NCBI RefSeq assembly: GCF_020447265.1
Contig: NZ_JAJADR010000001.1
Location: forward strand, 1,054,001 to 1,118,000
Direction: 5' to 3'
Length of the DNA stretch: 64,000 bases
Origin: Hymenobacter lucidus
Lineage (GTDB): Bacteria > Bacteroidota > Bacteroidia > Cytophagales > Hymenobacteraceae
Made by a program: the position numbers and the translations under genes
The notes under the pieces: model-generated
Told to the model about the DNA's origin: nothing
Databases searched by the model: none
Seen by the model: the letters and a program-made list of their open reading frames with translations, nothing else
Shown: one piece after another, positions 1 to 8,667 of the stretch
Position numbering within the stretch: position 1 is the stretch's first letter
How the letters are laid out: every line of letters begins with the position of its first letter

Positions 1-1604
1 TAGCCTTCCTGCCGAACCACAATGCCGTAGTTGACGCCCGAGGGCAACGATACCAGGTAGCGGCCCGACTGTGCGTTGGCCCGGAAGGAGGCAATCAGCT
101 CGTTGCGCGAGTTGTCGACTACATCGATGGTAGCTTCCAGGGGCTGCTTGGAGGCTGCATCCGTCACCACGCCTTTGAGAATGGTAACTTGAGCCGTAGC
201 AATGGGCACTGGTGGAGCCAACGATGCTTCTTTCACTGGCTGAGCACGGGAGGCCAGCAACTGGTCTTCCTGCGACAGAACCGGCGGCTTTTCGGCGCCT
301 AAAAACGTAATCTGGTAGATGTCCTTGGAGCCCAGGCCATCGTCGCGGAATGAGGAATAGTAGCCGTGGCGGCCCGAAGCTGAAATCACGAAGAACACGT
401 CGTCGTCGGGGGTATTAATAGGCCAGCCCAGGTTTTCGGGCTCACTCCACTTGCCGTTTTCGAACACCGACTTGAAGATGTCATAGCCGCCCATCGAGTT
501 GTGGCCCTCGGAGCTGAAATACATAGTCTTGCCATCGGGGTGCAGAAATACGCCTTCCTCGCCGTAGGGAGTGTTGATGGTGGAACCCAGATTGATGGCG
601 GGGCCCCGGCCATCGATTTCCACCTTATATATATCCCGGTTGCCGATGCCGCCGGGTTTGTCGCTCACAAAATACAGGCTGCGGCCGTCGGGCGTGTAAG
701 CCGCCGACGACTCGTGGGCCCGGCTGTTGATGCGCGGGCCCATTTTCTCGGGCTTGCGCCAGGCGGCCCCGCGCAGCTCGGCTTCCTGCAGGTCGCCGCC
801 GTTGTCTTCCACATACACCAGCATCCGCTGCCCGTCGGGGGCCAGGCCCACGGTAGCATCGTGGCCTTCATTGTTGACGGGCTTGCCCAGGTTGCGGGCC
901 GCCGACCAGCCCGAGGCGGTGCGGGTGCTTTGGTAGATGTCTTCGAAGAAGCCGCCGGTTTCGGGGTCCCGCTCCTTACCGGTCGAGTTGTCGCGGCGGG
1001 AGGTGAAGAGAATTACCGATTCGTCGGCGGAAATAACGGCGCCGTAGTCGGCGTAGGGCGAGTTGATGGCCGCGCCAATGTTGTCGATAAATACTCGAGA
1101 AGGATTTTTCTCCAGCTTCTGCCCGTTTTCACACTCCTTTATCTTCTTGCTGATTGAGGCCAGCAGCGCCGCCGAGTTTTTGCCGGCTACGGCCGGCTGG
1201 GCGGCTTTGTACTCAGCAATAGCCTCGGTCCACTTGGCATTCAGGTGCAAGCCCTGACCCAGCAGGTAGTGGATGCGCGGGTCAATATCGGAGTTGAGCT
1301 GATAGGCTTTCTGCAGGTAGGGCAAAGCGCGCGGCTTATAGCCCGAGTGCAGGTAACAGTCGCCGATGCGCAGGTTGAGGCGGGCGTTGTTGGGGTTGAA
1401 CTTCTGGGCTTCCAGGTAGTGGGGCAGGGCCTGCTCATAGCGCGGCGGGTCCATGTCGTACCACTCGTCGCCGGTCTTTACTTCCCGTTGGGCCTCTTTC
1501 AGGCCGTCCTTGTTGGACTTGAAATTGTCTTTGTCGAACTCCACGTTCTGGGCCACGGCTACGTGAGCCAGCAAAACCAGGGCGACCAGTAAGAATTTAG
1601 GCAT
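1..1604 (-). CDS. TPR-PD40-CRD envelope protein, PorE/OmpA-like (3' end outside window)
   Basis: Probable periplasmic or outer-membrane-associated scaffold. The protein begins MPKFLLVALVLLAHVAVAQ, a clear Sec signal peptide without a lipobox cysteine. TPR helices follow at about residues 30-130, and one repeat reads PNNARLNLRIGDCYLHSGYK. From about 165 to 420 come PD40/WD40-like propeller repeats, recognisable by DIYKVEIDG, GGYDIFKSV and GSKDIYQITF at blade ends. After that starts a carboxypeptidase-regulatory-like beta domain (LKGVVTDAASKQPLEATI). The frame is still open at base 1, so a C-terminal OmpA peptidoglycan-binding domain probably lies outside. TPR, propeller, CRD and OmpA in that order is the PorE architecture of the type IX secretion system, but many Bacteroidota paralogues share it. 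The PorE assignment is therefore inference; the domain order is seen directly. Confidence 0.8.
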   Translation of the reverse strand, partial: MPKFLLVALVLLAHVAVAQNVEFDKDNFKSNKDGLKEAQREVKTGDEWYDMDPPRYEQALPHYLEAQKFNPNNARLNLRIGDCYLHSGYKPRALPYLQKAYQLNSDIDPRIHYLLGQGLHLNAKWTEAIAEYKAAQPAVAGKNSAALLASISKKIKECENGQKLEKNPSRVFIDNIGAAINSPYADYGAVISADESVILFTSRRDNSTGKERDPETGGFFEDIYQSTRTASGWSAARNLGKPVNNEGHDATVGLAPDGQRMLVYVEDNGGDLQEAELRGAAWRKPEKMGPRINSRAHESSAAYTPDGRSLYFVSDKPGGIGNRDIYKVEIDGRGPAINLGSTINTPYGEEGVFLHPDGKTMYFSSEGHNSMGGYDIFKSVFENGKWSEPENLGWPINTPDDDVFFVISASGRHGYYSSFRDDGLGSKDIYQITFLGAEKPPVLSQEDQLLASRAQPVKEASLAPPVPIATAQVTILKGVVTDAASKQPLEATIDVVDNSRNELIASFRANAQSGRYLVSLPSGVNYGIVVRQEG

Positions 1605-1658
1605 GAGGGCAGCTTTCGGGCGGAAAAAACAGCGGGGGATAAGAAGCATACAGGAGCC

Positions 1659-2726
1659 TTACTCGGCGGCACCGCAGCCGGAGTTGGCGGCGTAGCTGGA
1701 ACCAGTTTCCAGGCCAAGCTCGGCGGCTTTCTGCCAGTCCTGGCAGGCGCCGGGGGCGTCGCGCAGCATTTCGCGGGCGTGGCCCCGGTTCATGTAGGCT
1801 TCGGCGTACTGGGCATTAAGGGCAATAGCCTTGGCCGCGTCGGCGGCGGCTTTCTTGTAGTCTTCGAGCTTGAGGTAGGCAGCGGCGCGGTTGTTCCAGG
1901 CGAAGGCGTAGCTGCCGTCCAGCTCAATGGCCTTGCTGAAATCTTCCACGGCCCCCTTGTAGTCACCGGCGTCGTAGCGGGTGCTGCCGCGGTTGGTAAA
2001 GGCGGTGGGGCTGTCCTGCTTTTTGCTCAAATACGCATTGTAGTCGGCCAGGGCACCTTTCAGGTCGTTGGCGCGGCGCTTGGCGGCCGCCCGGTTGAGC
2101 AATGCCGGCAGGAAATCGGGTTGCAGGCTAAGGGCTTTGGTGTAGTCCTGAATGGCCGCGTCGAAGTTGCCGAGCTTGCGCTGGGTACTGGCCCGGTCGT
2201 GGTAGGCGTAGGCGTAGTTGGGGTCGACTTTGATGGCCTGATCGAAGTCGGATTTGGCGGCCGCGAAGTCGCCTTTCTCGAAGCGCAGGGCCCCGCGGTA
2301 GTACCAGGCCGGCGCGTAGTCGGGCTTGATTTCGGTGGTTTTGCCGTAGTCCAGGTCGGCTTCGGCGGGCTTGCCGAGGGCTTCCTGGGCCTGAGCCCGC
2401 CCGAAGTAGTTGCCGAACCCCGTGGCTTCGAGCTTGATGGCCTGGTCGTAGTCCTGCACGGCCAGCTGATATTCCTTCAACTCGTAGCGGGTGGTAGCGC
2501 GGTTGTAGAAGGCTTTGGCAAAGTCGGGCCGCAGCGTCAGGGCCTTGTCGAAGTCCTGAATGGCGGCCCGGTAGCTTTTGCTGTTGTACTTGGCCACGCC
2601 GCTGTTGTAGAGCTTTTCGGCCTGCTGGGCCGGGGGCAGGGTGGAGGCGCGCACGGTATCTACCTGGGCCTGGGCCGCCGCAGCCGACAAACACAATCCA
2701 AAGGCGAGGAGTAAGACTTTCTGCAT
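1659..2726 (-). CDS. Secreted tetratricopeptide-repeat protein
   Basis: A 355-residue protein with a signal peptide (MQKVLLLAFGLCLSAAAAQA) followed almost wholly by about nine 34-residue TPR units, with recurring A-x-x-DFDKAL and A-F-Y-N-R-A patterns. The frame is open further upstream, but the extra 52 codons are unlike a protein start, while Met at 2724-2726 opens directly into the signal peptide. It probably acts as a periplasmic protein-protein scaffold; no partner can be named. It lies 54 bases upstream of the PorE-like gene on the same strand, so the two may be co-transcribed, which would fit a shared envelope role. Two cysteines near the C-terminus (ACQDW and SGCGAAE) might form a disulfide. 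Confidence 0.85.
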   Translation of the reverse strand: MQKVLLLAFGLCLSAAAAQAQVDTVRASTLPPAQQAEKLYNSGVAKYNSKSYRAAIQDFDKALTLRPDFAKAFYNRATTRYELKEYQLAVQDYDQAIKLEATGFGNYFGRAQAQEALGKPAEADLDYGKTTEIKPDYAPAWYYRGALRFEKGDFAAAKSDFDQAIKVDPNYAYAYHDRASTQRKLGNFDAAIQDYTKALSLQPDFLPALLNRAAAKRRANDLKGALADYNAYLSKKQDSPTAFTNRGSTRYDAGDYKGAVEDFSKAIELDGSYAFAWNNRAAAYLKLEDYKKAAADAAKAIALNAQYAEAYMNRGHAREMLRDAPGACQDWQKAAELGLETGSSYAANSGCGAAE

Positions 2727-2839
2727 GCTGGTAGTTATTGGACCTGACAGGTTAAATGTACTTTTATTTGTCATAACGTGGCAACAACCTCTTTTCTTTC
2801 TTTTGAAATAGCATTTTGGCGTTACAGTTGAGTAGCTTG

Positions 2840-3139
2840 TCACCGGCTGATGTCGGGCTGAGCCCGCACCAGTTGCTCCCATTCCTGGGCCAAAGAGCCG
2901 GTAAAAACGCTACGACCCGCCCGGCGGTACCAGTAAGCCGCATTGGCCGCGTCGCCCTCTTGGCGGTGCAGGTAGGCGTGCAGCCAGTTGTGGCGCTGGT
3001 CCTGGTCGGTGTGCTGGGCTAGAGTATGGGCCGGCTCCCACTGCTGGCGGCCGGCATACCACAGCCCCTGCAGCACCAGCGAAATACCGGGCGGCGGCTC
3101 GGGCGCGGCCAGGCTGGCTACAAACGATTCGTATGTCAT
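2840..3139 (-). CDS. Small conserved-type hypothetical protein
   Basis: A 99-residue soluble protein beginning MTYESFVASLAAPEPPPG, rich in Trp, His and Gln (GLWYAGRQQWEPAHTLAQH, AYLHRQEGDAANAAYWYRR). There is no signal peptide or membrane segment. The alternation of helices with small-residue contacts resembles one or two TPR-like hairpins, but no family is recognised. It starts 113 bases upstream of the TPR gene on the same strand. A TAnnTTTG-type box (CAAATATA on the plus strand at 3145-3152) sits just upstream of the start codon, so the leader would be very short. I call it a gene because codon use resembles its neighbours and the other frames give nothing better; the function is unknown. 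Confidence 0.6.
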   Translation of the reverse strand: MTYESFVASLAAPEPPPGISLVLQGLWYAGRQQWEPAHTLAQHTDQDQRHNWLHAYLHRQEGDAANAAYWYRRAGRSVFTGSLAQEWEQLVRAQPDISR

Positions 3140-3239
3140 ACGGGCAAATATATTGAACAGGAAATACCGCCGGCGTTGTTACGGGGCTAACCATTCGGCG
3201 GGTCGGTGGTTTATGCAGGCACGGCCGCCGGAGTTTGCG

Positions 3240-3247
3240 TATTTTTG
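3240..3247 (+). promoter_or_regulatory. Candidate -7 box TATTTTTG for the bacilliredoxin gene
   Basis: Exact match to the Bacteroidota -7 consensus TAnnTTTG, 62 bases upstream of the ATG at 3310. No good TTTG at -33 is present at 17-23 bases spacing, so this is only moderately supported. Confidence 0.35.
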
Positions 3248-3309
3248 CGGCGCCCCCGGGCCTGTTCTTCTGATTTCTCACATTCTCACTTTTAGCCCAT
3301 TTTTCAACA

Positions 3310-3732
3310 ATGGCATCGTATCCTGAATACATGGTAGCTCCCATCCGGCAAGACCTCACGTCGGCCGGCTTTGAGCAGCTGATGACCCCCGAAGAAGTTG
3401 ATTCGGTATTGAACGCGCAGAGCGGCACGGTATTGCTGGCCGTCAACTCGGTGTGTGGCTGCGCCGCCGCCAAGGCTCGTCCGGCCCTGAAAATGGCCGT
3501 TACCAGCTCCGACAAGAAGCCCGCTAAGCTCGTGACGGTATTTGCCGGCATGGAAACCGAAGCCGTAGCCAAGGCCCGGGAGCATATGTTGCCCTACCCG
3601 CCCTCGTCGCCCAGCATTGCCCTGTTTAAAGACGGCGAGCTGGTGCACGTCATCGAGCGGCACCACATCGAAGGCAACGACCTGATGCGCATCGTGGACA
3701 ACCTGCAGGGCGCTTTCGAAGAGTACTGCTAG
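3310..3732 (+). CDS. BrxA/BrxB-family bacilliredoxin (DUF1094)
   Basis: A 140-residue thioredoxin-fold protein of the YphP/YqiW bacilliredoxin family, which in Firmicutes removes bacillithiol from oxidised protein cysteines. The active-site motif is CGC (VNSVCGCAAAKARPAL), and the family's start YPEYMVAPIRQDLTSAGF and C-terminal HVIERHHIEG segment are present, so length and order are normal. It is cytoplasmic. Many Bacteroidota carry this protein and make bacillithiol, but no bacillithiol synthesis gene is in the window, so the redox partner is inferred. It is monocistronic: an AGTTGTTAG-type repeat and a strong hairpin terminator follow at once. Confidence 0.9.
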   Translation: MASYPEYMVAPIRQDLTSAGFEQLMTPEEVDSVLNAQSGTVLLAVNSVCGCAAAKARPALKMAVTSSDKKPAKLVTVFAGMETEAVAKAREHMLPYPPSSPSIALFKDGELVHVIERHHIEGNDLMRIVDNLQGAFEEYC

Positions 3733-3735
3733 GTT

Positions 3736-3889
3736 TTAGTTGCTGGTTGTTTGTTGTCAGTTGTTAGTTTCTCTACCATTCTGACACGCAACACTACTCA
3801 TAGAAAAGGCCCGAAGCATCAGCTTCGGGCCTTTTTGTTGGTAGCTGCCAGAATAACCTGACAACGAACAACGAACAACTAGCAACTAA
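3736..3889. repeat. Inverted AGTTGTTAG-type repeat bracketing a terminator (copy A)
   Basis: The left arm 3736-3757 (starts TTAGTTGCTGGTTG) and right arm 3868-3889 are inverted copies of each other over 22 bases with two mismatches. Both arms sit in longer tracts of TTGTTAG/CAACTAA words: 3737-3769 on the left, and on the right up to 3896, which ends exactly at the stop codon of the metallopeptidase gene at 3897. A related palindrome lies at 45759-45840. Confidence 0.7.
3804..3836 (+). terminator. Rho-independent terminator
   Basis: Stem AAAAGGCCCGAAG / CTTCGGGCCTTTT around a CATCAG loop followed by a T run. It lies between the convergent bacilliredoxin and metallopeptidase genes and has a U/A run on both sides, so it can serve both. 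Confidence 0.85.
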
Positions 3890-3896
3890 CAACTGA

Positions 3897-5990
3897 TCAA
3901 AGCCCCAGCGACTTGAAGAAAGCATCCTGGTTGGGCTCCCGGCCCAGGAATTCCTTGACCAGGTTGTATTCCTCGTCGGTGCCGCCGCGGGCCAGTATCA
4001 TGTCGCGGTAGCGCAGGCCGGTTTTCTGGTCCATGATGCCGTTCTTCTCAAACACGGAGAACATGTCCTCGGCGTATACTTTCGACCACATGTAGCCGTA
4101 GTAGCCCGCGCCGTAGCCGGTGAGGTGGCCGAAAGCGGCCTGCATGTTGGTACCATCCACGTAGGCAAAAGGCGTCAGCTGGTTTTGCAGGCGCTTCACC
4201 ACGTCGGTGGTGGTTTCGGTGCCGTTGGGGTCAAACTTGTCGTGCAGGGTCATGTCGAGCGTGCCGTACAGAATCTGCTGGGAAGCAGCCAGGCCCGAGC
4301 CCACGTTGCGGGCGGCCCACATCTTGTCGTAGAGAGCTTTGGGCAATACCTCGCCGGTCTGGTAGTGCTTGGCGAAGGTTTTGAGGGCATCGTAGTTCCA
4401 GGCCCAGTTTTCCAGAATCTGGGACGGGGCCTCTACGAAGTCGCGCTTCACGCTGGTGCCGGCCTGACTGCTCAGTTCGGCCGTGGTCAGCAGGTTGTGC
4501 ATCACGTGGCCAAACTCGTGGAAGAAAGTCACGGCCTGCGAGTGGCTCATCAAAGCGGGCTTGCCGGGCGTGGGCGCGTTGAAATTACAGAGCAGCACGG
4601 CCGTCGGAATCTGGTAGCCTTTCGCGGTGGCCTTACCGCTGGTTACGCCGAAGCAGGCGGCGTGGGTGTACTTGTTGTCGCGCGGGAACAGGTCGAGGTA
4701 GAAGCGGCCAATGAGCTTCCCGTCGCGCTTCACTTCAAACATGCGGGCATCCTTATGCCACACCGATGGGTCTTTTACCTCGTTGAATTTCAGGGCAAAC
4801 AGGCTCTGCGTGGTTTGGAACAGGCCGTCTACTACGTGGTTTACCTCGAAATACTCCTTTATCTTCTCGGCATCGAGCTGGTATTTGTCCTTCATCAGCA
4901 GGTTGCTGTAGAAAGCCGTTTCCCAGGGGTTGATGACTTTGGCGCCCAGGTCTTTGGTGTAGACGCGCTTCACCACCAGCAATTCCTCCAGGTCCTGCTG
5001 GCTTTTTTGCTTCACCCGGTCCACCAGCTTGGTTTCAAAGGCCCATACCGTTTCGGGGTTTTTGGCCATGCGCGAGCTGGTTTGGTAAGCGGCGTAGGTT
5101 TTGTAGCCCAGCAGCGTCGCCTTTTTCTGCCGCTCCACCAGCAGCTGCTTCAGCACGTCGAGGTTCTTGTCGGACGCGCGGTTGTTATATAAGATGTAGA
5201 GCTGCTTGCGCAGCGCATCCGACTCGGCGTACTTCATGAAGGTGCCGTAGGCGGGGCCGTCAAGCCCGATGCGGTAGGCCTCGCCGGCTTTGGGGCGGCT
5301 CTTCACGTAGTCGTCGGGCAGGCCTTTCATGTCGGCGGCATTCACCAGCATAAAGCCCTGGTCTTTGGCAATATTAGCCCCGAAAGCAATGCTCAAATCC
5401 CCGATTTTGTCGTTGATGGCCTGCAACTCCTTGCGCTTCTCGGCCGTGAGGGCAAAGCCGTTACGCTCATATTCCTCCACCGTTTCGGTCAGGTATTTCT
5501 TGCGGGCCCCGGTTAGGCTCTGGGCTTCCTTGGTTTTGGAGTAGTCCTTCACCGCCTTGTAGAGCTGCTCGTCCAGCTCCAGCTCGTTGCCATACTTGCT
5601 GATAACGGCAATGCTTTTCTGGGCCTGGTTGCGGATAGACGAGTCGGGGCTGGCGTTGAACAGAATGCTGATCGGGCCATACACGCTGCCGCCCTGGTCG
5701 CCCAGGTTGTCGAGGGCCAGCATGGTGTTGGCAAAGGTGCGCTTGGCGGCCGGCACCTTATAAATGGCCTGCAGCGCCACCTTAGTGTTGGCAATAAAGG
5801 CATCGGTGGCTTGCTTCACGTCGGCTTTGGTAGCACGCCGGAAGTCGACTACCTGGTTGAAGCCCGGCGTGAGTGGGTTGGTGGCGGGAGCCGGCTTATC
5901 GGCCGCCGTGCTCAGCAGCGCGGCCAGGCTGGCCAACACCGTGAAGCCGAGCTGCTTGGCCGTGGGCGAAGAGAAAGTAGTGAGGTTCAT
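3897..5990 (-). CDS. M3-family zinc metallopeptidase (peptidyl-dipeptidase Dcp-like)
   Basis: A 697-residue oligopeptidase of the thimet/Dcp family that cleaves short peptides. The zinc site HEFGH is at about residues 491-495 (AVTFFHEFGHVMHNLL), followed about 25 residues later by the third-ligand segment FVEAPSQILENW, both textbook for M3. The C-terminal YGYMWSKVYAEDMFSVF segment is also typical. The start chosen is the ATG at 5988-5990, giving MNLTTFSS followed by a hydrophobic stretch (LGFTVLASLAALLS) that looks like a signal peptide, so the enzyme is probably periplasmic. An open extension to 6143 lacks family similarity. The gene stands alone and is convergent with the bacilliredoxin gene. 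Confidence 0.92.
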   Translation of the reverse strand: MNLTTFSSPTAKQLGFTVLASLAALLSTAADKPAPATNPLTPGFNQVVDFRRATKADVKQATDAFIANTKVALQAIYKVPAAKRTFANTMLALDNLGDQGGSVYGPISILFNASPDSSIRNQAQKSIAVISKYGNELELDEQLYKAVKDYSKTKEAQSLTGARKKYLTETVEEYERNGFALTAEKRKELQAINDKIGDLSIAFGANIAKDQGFMLVNAADMKGLPDDYVKSRPKAGEAYRIGLDGPAYGTFMKYAESDALRKQLYILYNNRASDKNLDVLKQLLVERQKKATLLGYKTYAAYQTSSRMAKNPETVWAFETKLVDRVKQKSQQDLEELLVVKRVYTKDLGAKVINPWETAFYSNLLMKDKYQLDAEKIKEYFEVNHVVDGLFQTTQSLFALKFNEVKDPSVWHKDARMFEVKRDGKLIGRFYLDLFPRDNKYTHAACFGVTSGKATAKGYQIPTAVLLCNFNAPTPGKPALMSHSQAVTFFHEFGHVMHNLLTTAELSSQAGTSVKRDFVEAPSQILENWAWNYDALKTFAKHYQTGEVLPKALYDKMWAARNVGSGLAASQQILYGTLDMTLHDKFDPNGTETTTDVVKRLQNQLTPFAYVDGTNMQAAFGHLTGYGAGYYGYMWSKVYAEDMFSVFEKNGIMDQKTGLRYRDMILARGGTDEEYNLVKEFLGREPNQDAFFKSLGL

Positions 5991-6366
5991 AGGCAGAAAA
6001 AGGAGGGAGGTGGATGATGGAAACGCCTTCGAAAAATATAAATACCCGAATCGGCGGCCGAAGCTGCTTGCCGCCCCGCCCGGATGTTGAAAAACGGCCC
6101 CCAGAGGCTGGAAACGGCCTTGCCCGGCCGGGGGCCAAGACATAGTTATGTCCGGGGCAAAACATCGGGACGTTTTGTCCGAAATGTCCCGTCGATTTAG
6201 GTAAAATATGCCGACAATTTTCCGTCGCTCCGCAAGTATAGGAAGAATACTATTCTGGCTCCAAGCAAAAAGCCACCCCCGGGCAGGAGTGGCTTCGTGG
6301 TGCCGACATAAGCAAACAGCGGCGACAATCTGTAAAATCAGTGCGTAATCAGCGTAATCAGTGATT
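5991..6366. other. Intergenic region between recQ and the M3 peptidase gene
   Basis: No gene is seen. It holds the recQ terminator near 6267-6295 and the promoter region of the peptidase. On the minus strand TATACTTG (6233-6240) with TTG 21 bases upstream (6262-6264) is a possible promoter one base from the -7 consensus. Confidence 0.4.
6267..6295 (-). terminator. recQ: Rho-independent terminator of recQ
   Basis: On the minus strand AAGCCACTCCTG pairs with the GGGGTGGCTT side and runs into TTTTT. It lies 72 bases past the recQ stop. Confidence 0.75.
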
Positions 6367-8574
6367 CTAGTTGGCGTATTCGCTCAGGAACTTGATGCGC
6401 ATCAGGCGCAGGTCTTCCTCGGTGTACTCATCAGCGCCCAGCTCTTTGAGGGCCACGGCAATGTTGTCGGTGCTAGCCTGCAGGAAGTAATCGGTAATTT
6501 CCTCCTGCCGGTCGTGGTCCAGCACGCCGTCGATGTAGTAGTCGAGGTTGAGCTTGGTGCCGGAGTAGCAGATGTGCTCAATTTCCTCCATCAACTCGCG
6601 CATATCGATGCCTTTGGAAGAAGCAATTTCCTCCAGGTCCATCTTCTTGTCGATCTGCTGAATGATGTAGATCTTGATTTTCGACTTGTTGACGGCCGAC
6701 TTCACCACCACGTCGGCAGCCGTTACGATGTCGTTGTCCTCGACGTACTTCTGAATCAGAGCCAGAAACGGCTGCCCGAACTTCTGGGCCTTGCCCAGGC
6801 CTACCCCGCCCACGTGGGCCAGATCGTCCATCTTCACGGGGAAGGTGGTAGCCATTTCTTTCAGGCTCGGGTCCTGAAACAGCACGTAGGGCGGCAGATT
6901 CTTGTCCTTGGCAATCTTCTTGCGCAAGGATTTGAGCATCTCAAACAGCGTGGCATCGTGGCCGGCTGCTTCCTGAACTTCTTCTTTTTCCTGCTCTTCT
7001 TTCACCTCTTCCTCGTAGTTGTGGTCCTTGGTGAGTTTGATTGAATAGGGATTCTCGATGAAATCTAAGCCTTTCGGACAAATCTTCACAACGCCGAAGT
7101 TCTCAATGTCTTTCTCCAGGAAGCCGTTGAGCAGCGTCTGGCGCAGCACCGAGTACCAAAAGGCGGCGTCGTGGGCTTTGCCCTTGCCGTAGATGGGCAG
7201 CGCGTTGTGGCCGTAGCTTTCTACATGGGCATTGTTCATCCCCATGAGCACCGTGCCAATGTGTTCAATGCCGAAGCGCTCCTCGGTCTGTACCACGGCT
7301 TTGAGGGCCATCAGTACTTCTTCCTTGGCCTCAAACCGCTCCTTGGGGTGCTTGCAGTTGTCGCAGAAGCCACAGTCTTTCTCGAAATGCTCGCCGAAGT
7401 AGTGCAGCAGCTGCTTGCGGCGGCACACGGCCGAATCGGCGTAGTTGGCCATTTCCTGGAGCAGCAGCTTGCTGTTGTCGCGCTCGGTCACGGGCTTGTC
7501 CTTGTTGAACTTCTCCAGCTTCACGATGTCGTCGTAGCTATAGAACATCAAGCAGTTGCCTTCCAGACCGTCGCGGCCGCCGCGGCCGGTTTCCTGGTAG
7601 TAGCCCTCAATGGACTTGGGCGTGTCGTAATGAATTACGAAGCGCACGTCGGGCTTGTCGATGCCCATACCGAAGGCAATGGTGGCCACAATCACGTCGC
7701 AGTCCTCGTTGAGGAAGGCGTCCTGGTTGTTCATGCGCACGTGCGGATCGAGGCCGGCGTGGTAGGGTAGGGCCTTCACGTCGTTCACGCGTAGCAGCTC
7801 GGCAATTTCCTCCACCTTCTTGCGGCTCAGGCAATACACGATGCCGGCCTTGTTCTTGTGCTGCTTCACGTACTGAATCAGCTGCTTCTTGGTGTTGTGC
7901 TTGGGCCGTACCTCGTAGTAGAGGTTGGTGCGGTTAAACGAGGTCTTGAATACCGAGGCCTCGTCCATCTGCAGGTTCTTCTGGATGTCGAGCTGCACCT
8001 TGGGCGTAGCGGTGGCCGTGAGGGCAATGATGGGCACCTGGCCGATATTGTCGATGATGCCCCGGATGCGGCGGTATTCGGGGCGGAAGTCGTGGCCCCA
8101 CTCCGAAATGCAGTGGGCCTCATCAATAGCCACGAAGCTGATGGTGGCCTTCTGCAGGAATTCGATGGTTTCTTCTTTGGTCAGGCTTTCGGGCGCCACG
8201 TAGAGCAGCTTCACCTCGCCGCTAATCACATCTTTCTTGACCCGGTTGATTTCCGATTTCGACAGGGTCGAGTTCAGAAACTGCGCGTTTACGCCGAAGG
8301 CGTTGAGCTGGTCCACCTGATTTTTCATCAGGGCAATGAGGGGGGAAATAACGATGGCCGTGCCCGGCAGAATGAGGGCCGGCAGCTGGTAGCACAGCGA
8401 CTTACCGGCACCGGTAGGCATAATCACGAAGGTGTTGTTGCCCTCGATGACGTTCTGAATAATGGCTTCCTGCGTACCGCGAAACTGACCGTACCCAAAA
8501 ACTTCCTTTAACTTGCCTTTCAGATCAGCCTCATGCTTGACTGCTTGGTTTACCGCTGGCATCGACATTTCCAC
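6367..8574 (-). CDS. recQ: ATP-dependent DNA helicase RecQ
   Basis: A 735-residue 3'-5' superfamily 2 helicase for recombination and fork repair. Motif 0 (YGQFRGTQEAII, about 28-39), Walker A (PTGAGKS, 53-59), DEAH box (151-154), SATA-like LTATATP and motif VI (YYQETGRGGRDG) are all present. The RecQ zinc-binding cysteines follow in CRRKQLLHYFGEHFEKDCGF and CDNC, then an acidic linker (EEEVKEEQEKEEVQEA), an HRDC domain (LFEMLKSLRKKIAKDK), and about 120 further residues resembling a helical winged-helix tail. This longer architecture is normal for Bacteroidota RecQ. A second Met two codons in is an equally good start. It diverges from kdsD across 70 bases. Confidence 0.96.
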   Translation of the reverse strand: MEMSMPAVNQAVKHEADLKGKLKEVFGYGQFRGTQEAIIQNVIEGNNTFVIMPTGAGKSLCYQLPALILPGTAIVISPLIALMKNQVDQLNAFGVNAQFLNSTLSKSEINRVKKDVISGEVKLLYVAPESLTKEETIEFLQKATISFVAIDEAHCISEWGHDFRPEYRRIRGIIDNIGQVPIIALTATATPKVQLDIQKNLQMDEASVFKTSFNRTNLYYEVRPKHNTKKQLIQYVKQHKNKAGIVYCLSRKKVEEIAELLRVNDVKALPYHAGLDPHVRMNNQDAFLNEDCDVIVATIAFGMGIDKPDVRFVIHYDTPKSIEGYYQETGRGGRDGLEGNCLMFYSYDDIVKLEKFNKDKPVTERDNSKLLLQEMANYADSAVCRRKQLLHYFGEHFEKDCGFCDNCKHPKERFEAKEEVLMALKAVVQTEERFGIEHIGTVLMGMNNAHVESYGHNALPIYGKGKAHDAAFWYSVLRQTLLNGFLEKDIENFGVVKICPKGLDFIENPYSIKLTKDHNYEEEVKEEQEKEEVQEAAGHDATLFEMLKSLRKKIAKDKNLPPYVLFQDPSLKEMATTFPVKMDDLAHVGGVGLGKAQKFGQPFLALIQKYVEDNDIVTAADVVVKSAVNKSKIKIYIIQQIDKKMDLEEIASSKGIDMRELMEEIEHICYSGTKLNLDYYIDGVLDHDRQEEITDYFLQASTDNIAVALKELGADEYTEEDLRLMRIKFLSEYAN

Positions 8575-8602
8575 TTGCTCTTTTGAGTTGCAGACTTGAG
8601 CA

Positions 8603-8620
8603 CCAACACTTCAGTGTTGG
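8603..8620. promoter_or_regulatory. Palindrome between recQ and kdsD (possible operator)
   Basis: CCAACACT-TC-AGTGTTGG is a perfect 8-base inverted repeat with a 2-base centre in the 70-base divergent gap. It would lie in the recQ leader if the box at 8635-8642 is used. The loop is too short for a good hairpin, so a dimeric protein site is the likelier reading. Inference only. Confidence 0.35.
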
Positions 8621-8634
8621 CTACTCAATCTAGA

Positions 8635-8667
8635 CAAATTTAGATTGAAACAGCAGAACGACACCAA
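8635..8667 (-). promoter_or_regulatory. recQ: Candidate recQ promoter (TTG-N22-TAAATTTG)
   Basis: On the minus strand TAAATTTG (8635-8642) matches TAnnTTTG exactly, with TTG (8665-8667) 22 bases upstream. The start site would be near 8628, giving a leader of about 54 bases. The -33 part lies inside the first codons of kdsD. Confidence 0.5.
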
